Of a DNA stretch of 20,940 nucleotides, positions 20,879 through 20,940 are shown piece by piece. Location of the stretch: positions 1 to 20,940 of the forward strand of contig JBJDZG010000002.1 in assembly GCA_051867875.1 (NCBI GenBank). Direction: 5' to 3'. A program made the translations under genes and the position numbers. Under the pieces are notes generated by a model. That model made no database searches. It was given only the letters and a program-made list of their open reading frames with translations, and was not told the origin of the DNA. Numbering within the stretch: the first letter of the stretch is position 1; each line of letters opens with the position of its first letter. The stretch is from RGIG4608 sp051867875. Its GTDB lineage: Bacteria > Bacillota > Clostridia > Oscillospirales > CAG-272.

Positions 20879-20940
<62 letters not shown>

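Overview
The window looks like chromosomal DNA of an uncultured, gut-type Clostridia bacterium (Bacillota). This is inferred from AGGAGG-type ribosome binding sites, near-consensus TTGACA-17-TATAAT promoters, and a gene mix of HXXEE membrane proteins, CocE-type hydrolase, four-helix-bundle protein, BspA-like leucine-rich repeats, CsaB and YitT. No rRNA, tRNA or classical CRISPR was seen, and no transposase gene was recognised.

Layout. 1-230: array of tiny hairpins plus a terminator. 351-3632 (minus): a three-gene operon, HXXEE / CocE-type hydrolase / HXXEE, divergent from a TetR regulator (3764-4318). The two promoters are mirrored inside one 44-bp palindrome. 4319-6230: small accessory genes, namely a second hairpin array with a four-helix-bundle gene, then two unrecognised small proteins, punctuated by a recurring motif after the genes. 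6248-6346: three tandem 33-bp hairpin units. 6519-8427: divergent SGNH hydrolase and lipoprotein. 8428-9200: repeat-filled intergenic DNA. 9207-14845: a rearranged cell-surface polysaccharide region. Pieces of one GT4-type glycosyltransferase and one CsaB-like pyruvyl transferase lie in the wrong order, with a 5'-truncated leucine-rich-repeat gene between two of them. Intact DUF378, lipoprotein and GNAT genes lie among the pieces. 15117-18423 (minus): small conserved protein, P-loop kinase-like ATPase, DEDDh exonuclease and a two-helix membrane protein. 18534-19942: divergent ArsR-type regulator and YitT transporter-like protein. 19943-20757: more dispersed repeats. 20758-20940: a strong promoter and RBS leading into a GTG-started reading frame made of CAGA tetranucleotide repeats, a probable phase-variable gene.

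Most notable: (1) hairpin arrays built from GTGAAAT/ATTTCAC separators and palindromic spacers, one with and one without a four-helix-bundle gene but both near the same 26-bp tail motif, which look like two states of an undescribed element; (2) the non-overlapping scrambled GT4/CsaB fragments, either a real rearrangement or an assembly error; (3) the CAGA tract. All calls come from reading the sequence. No database search was run.
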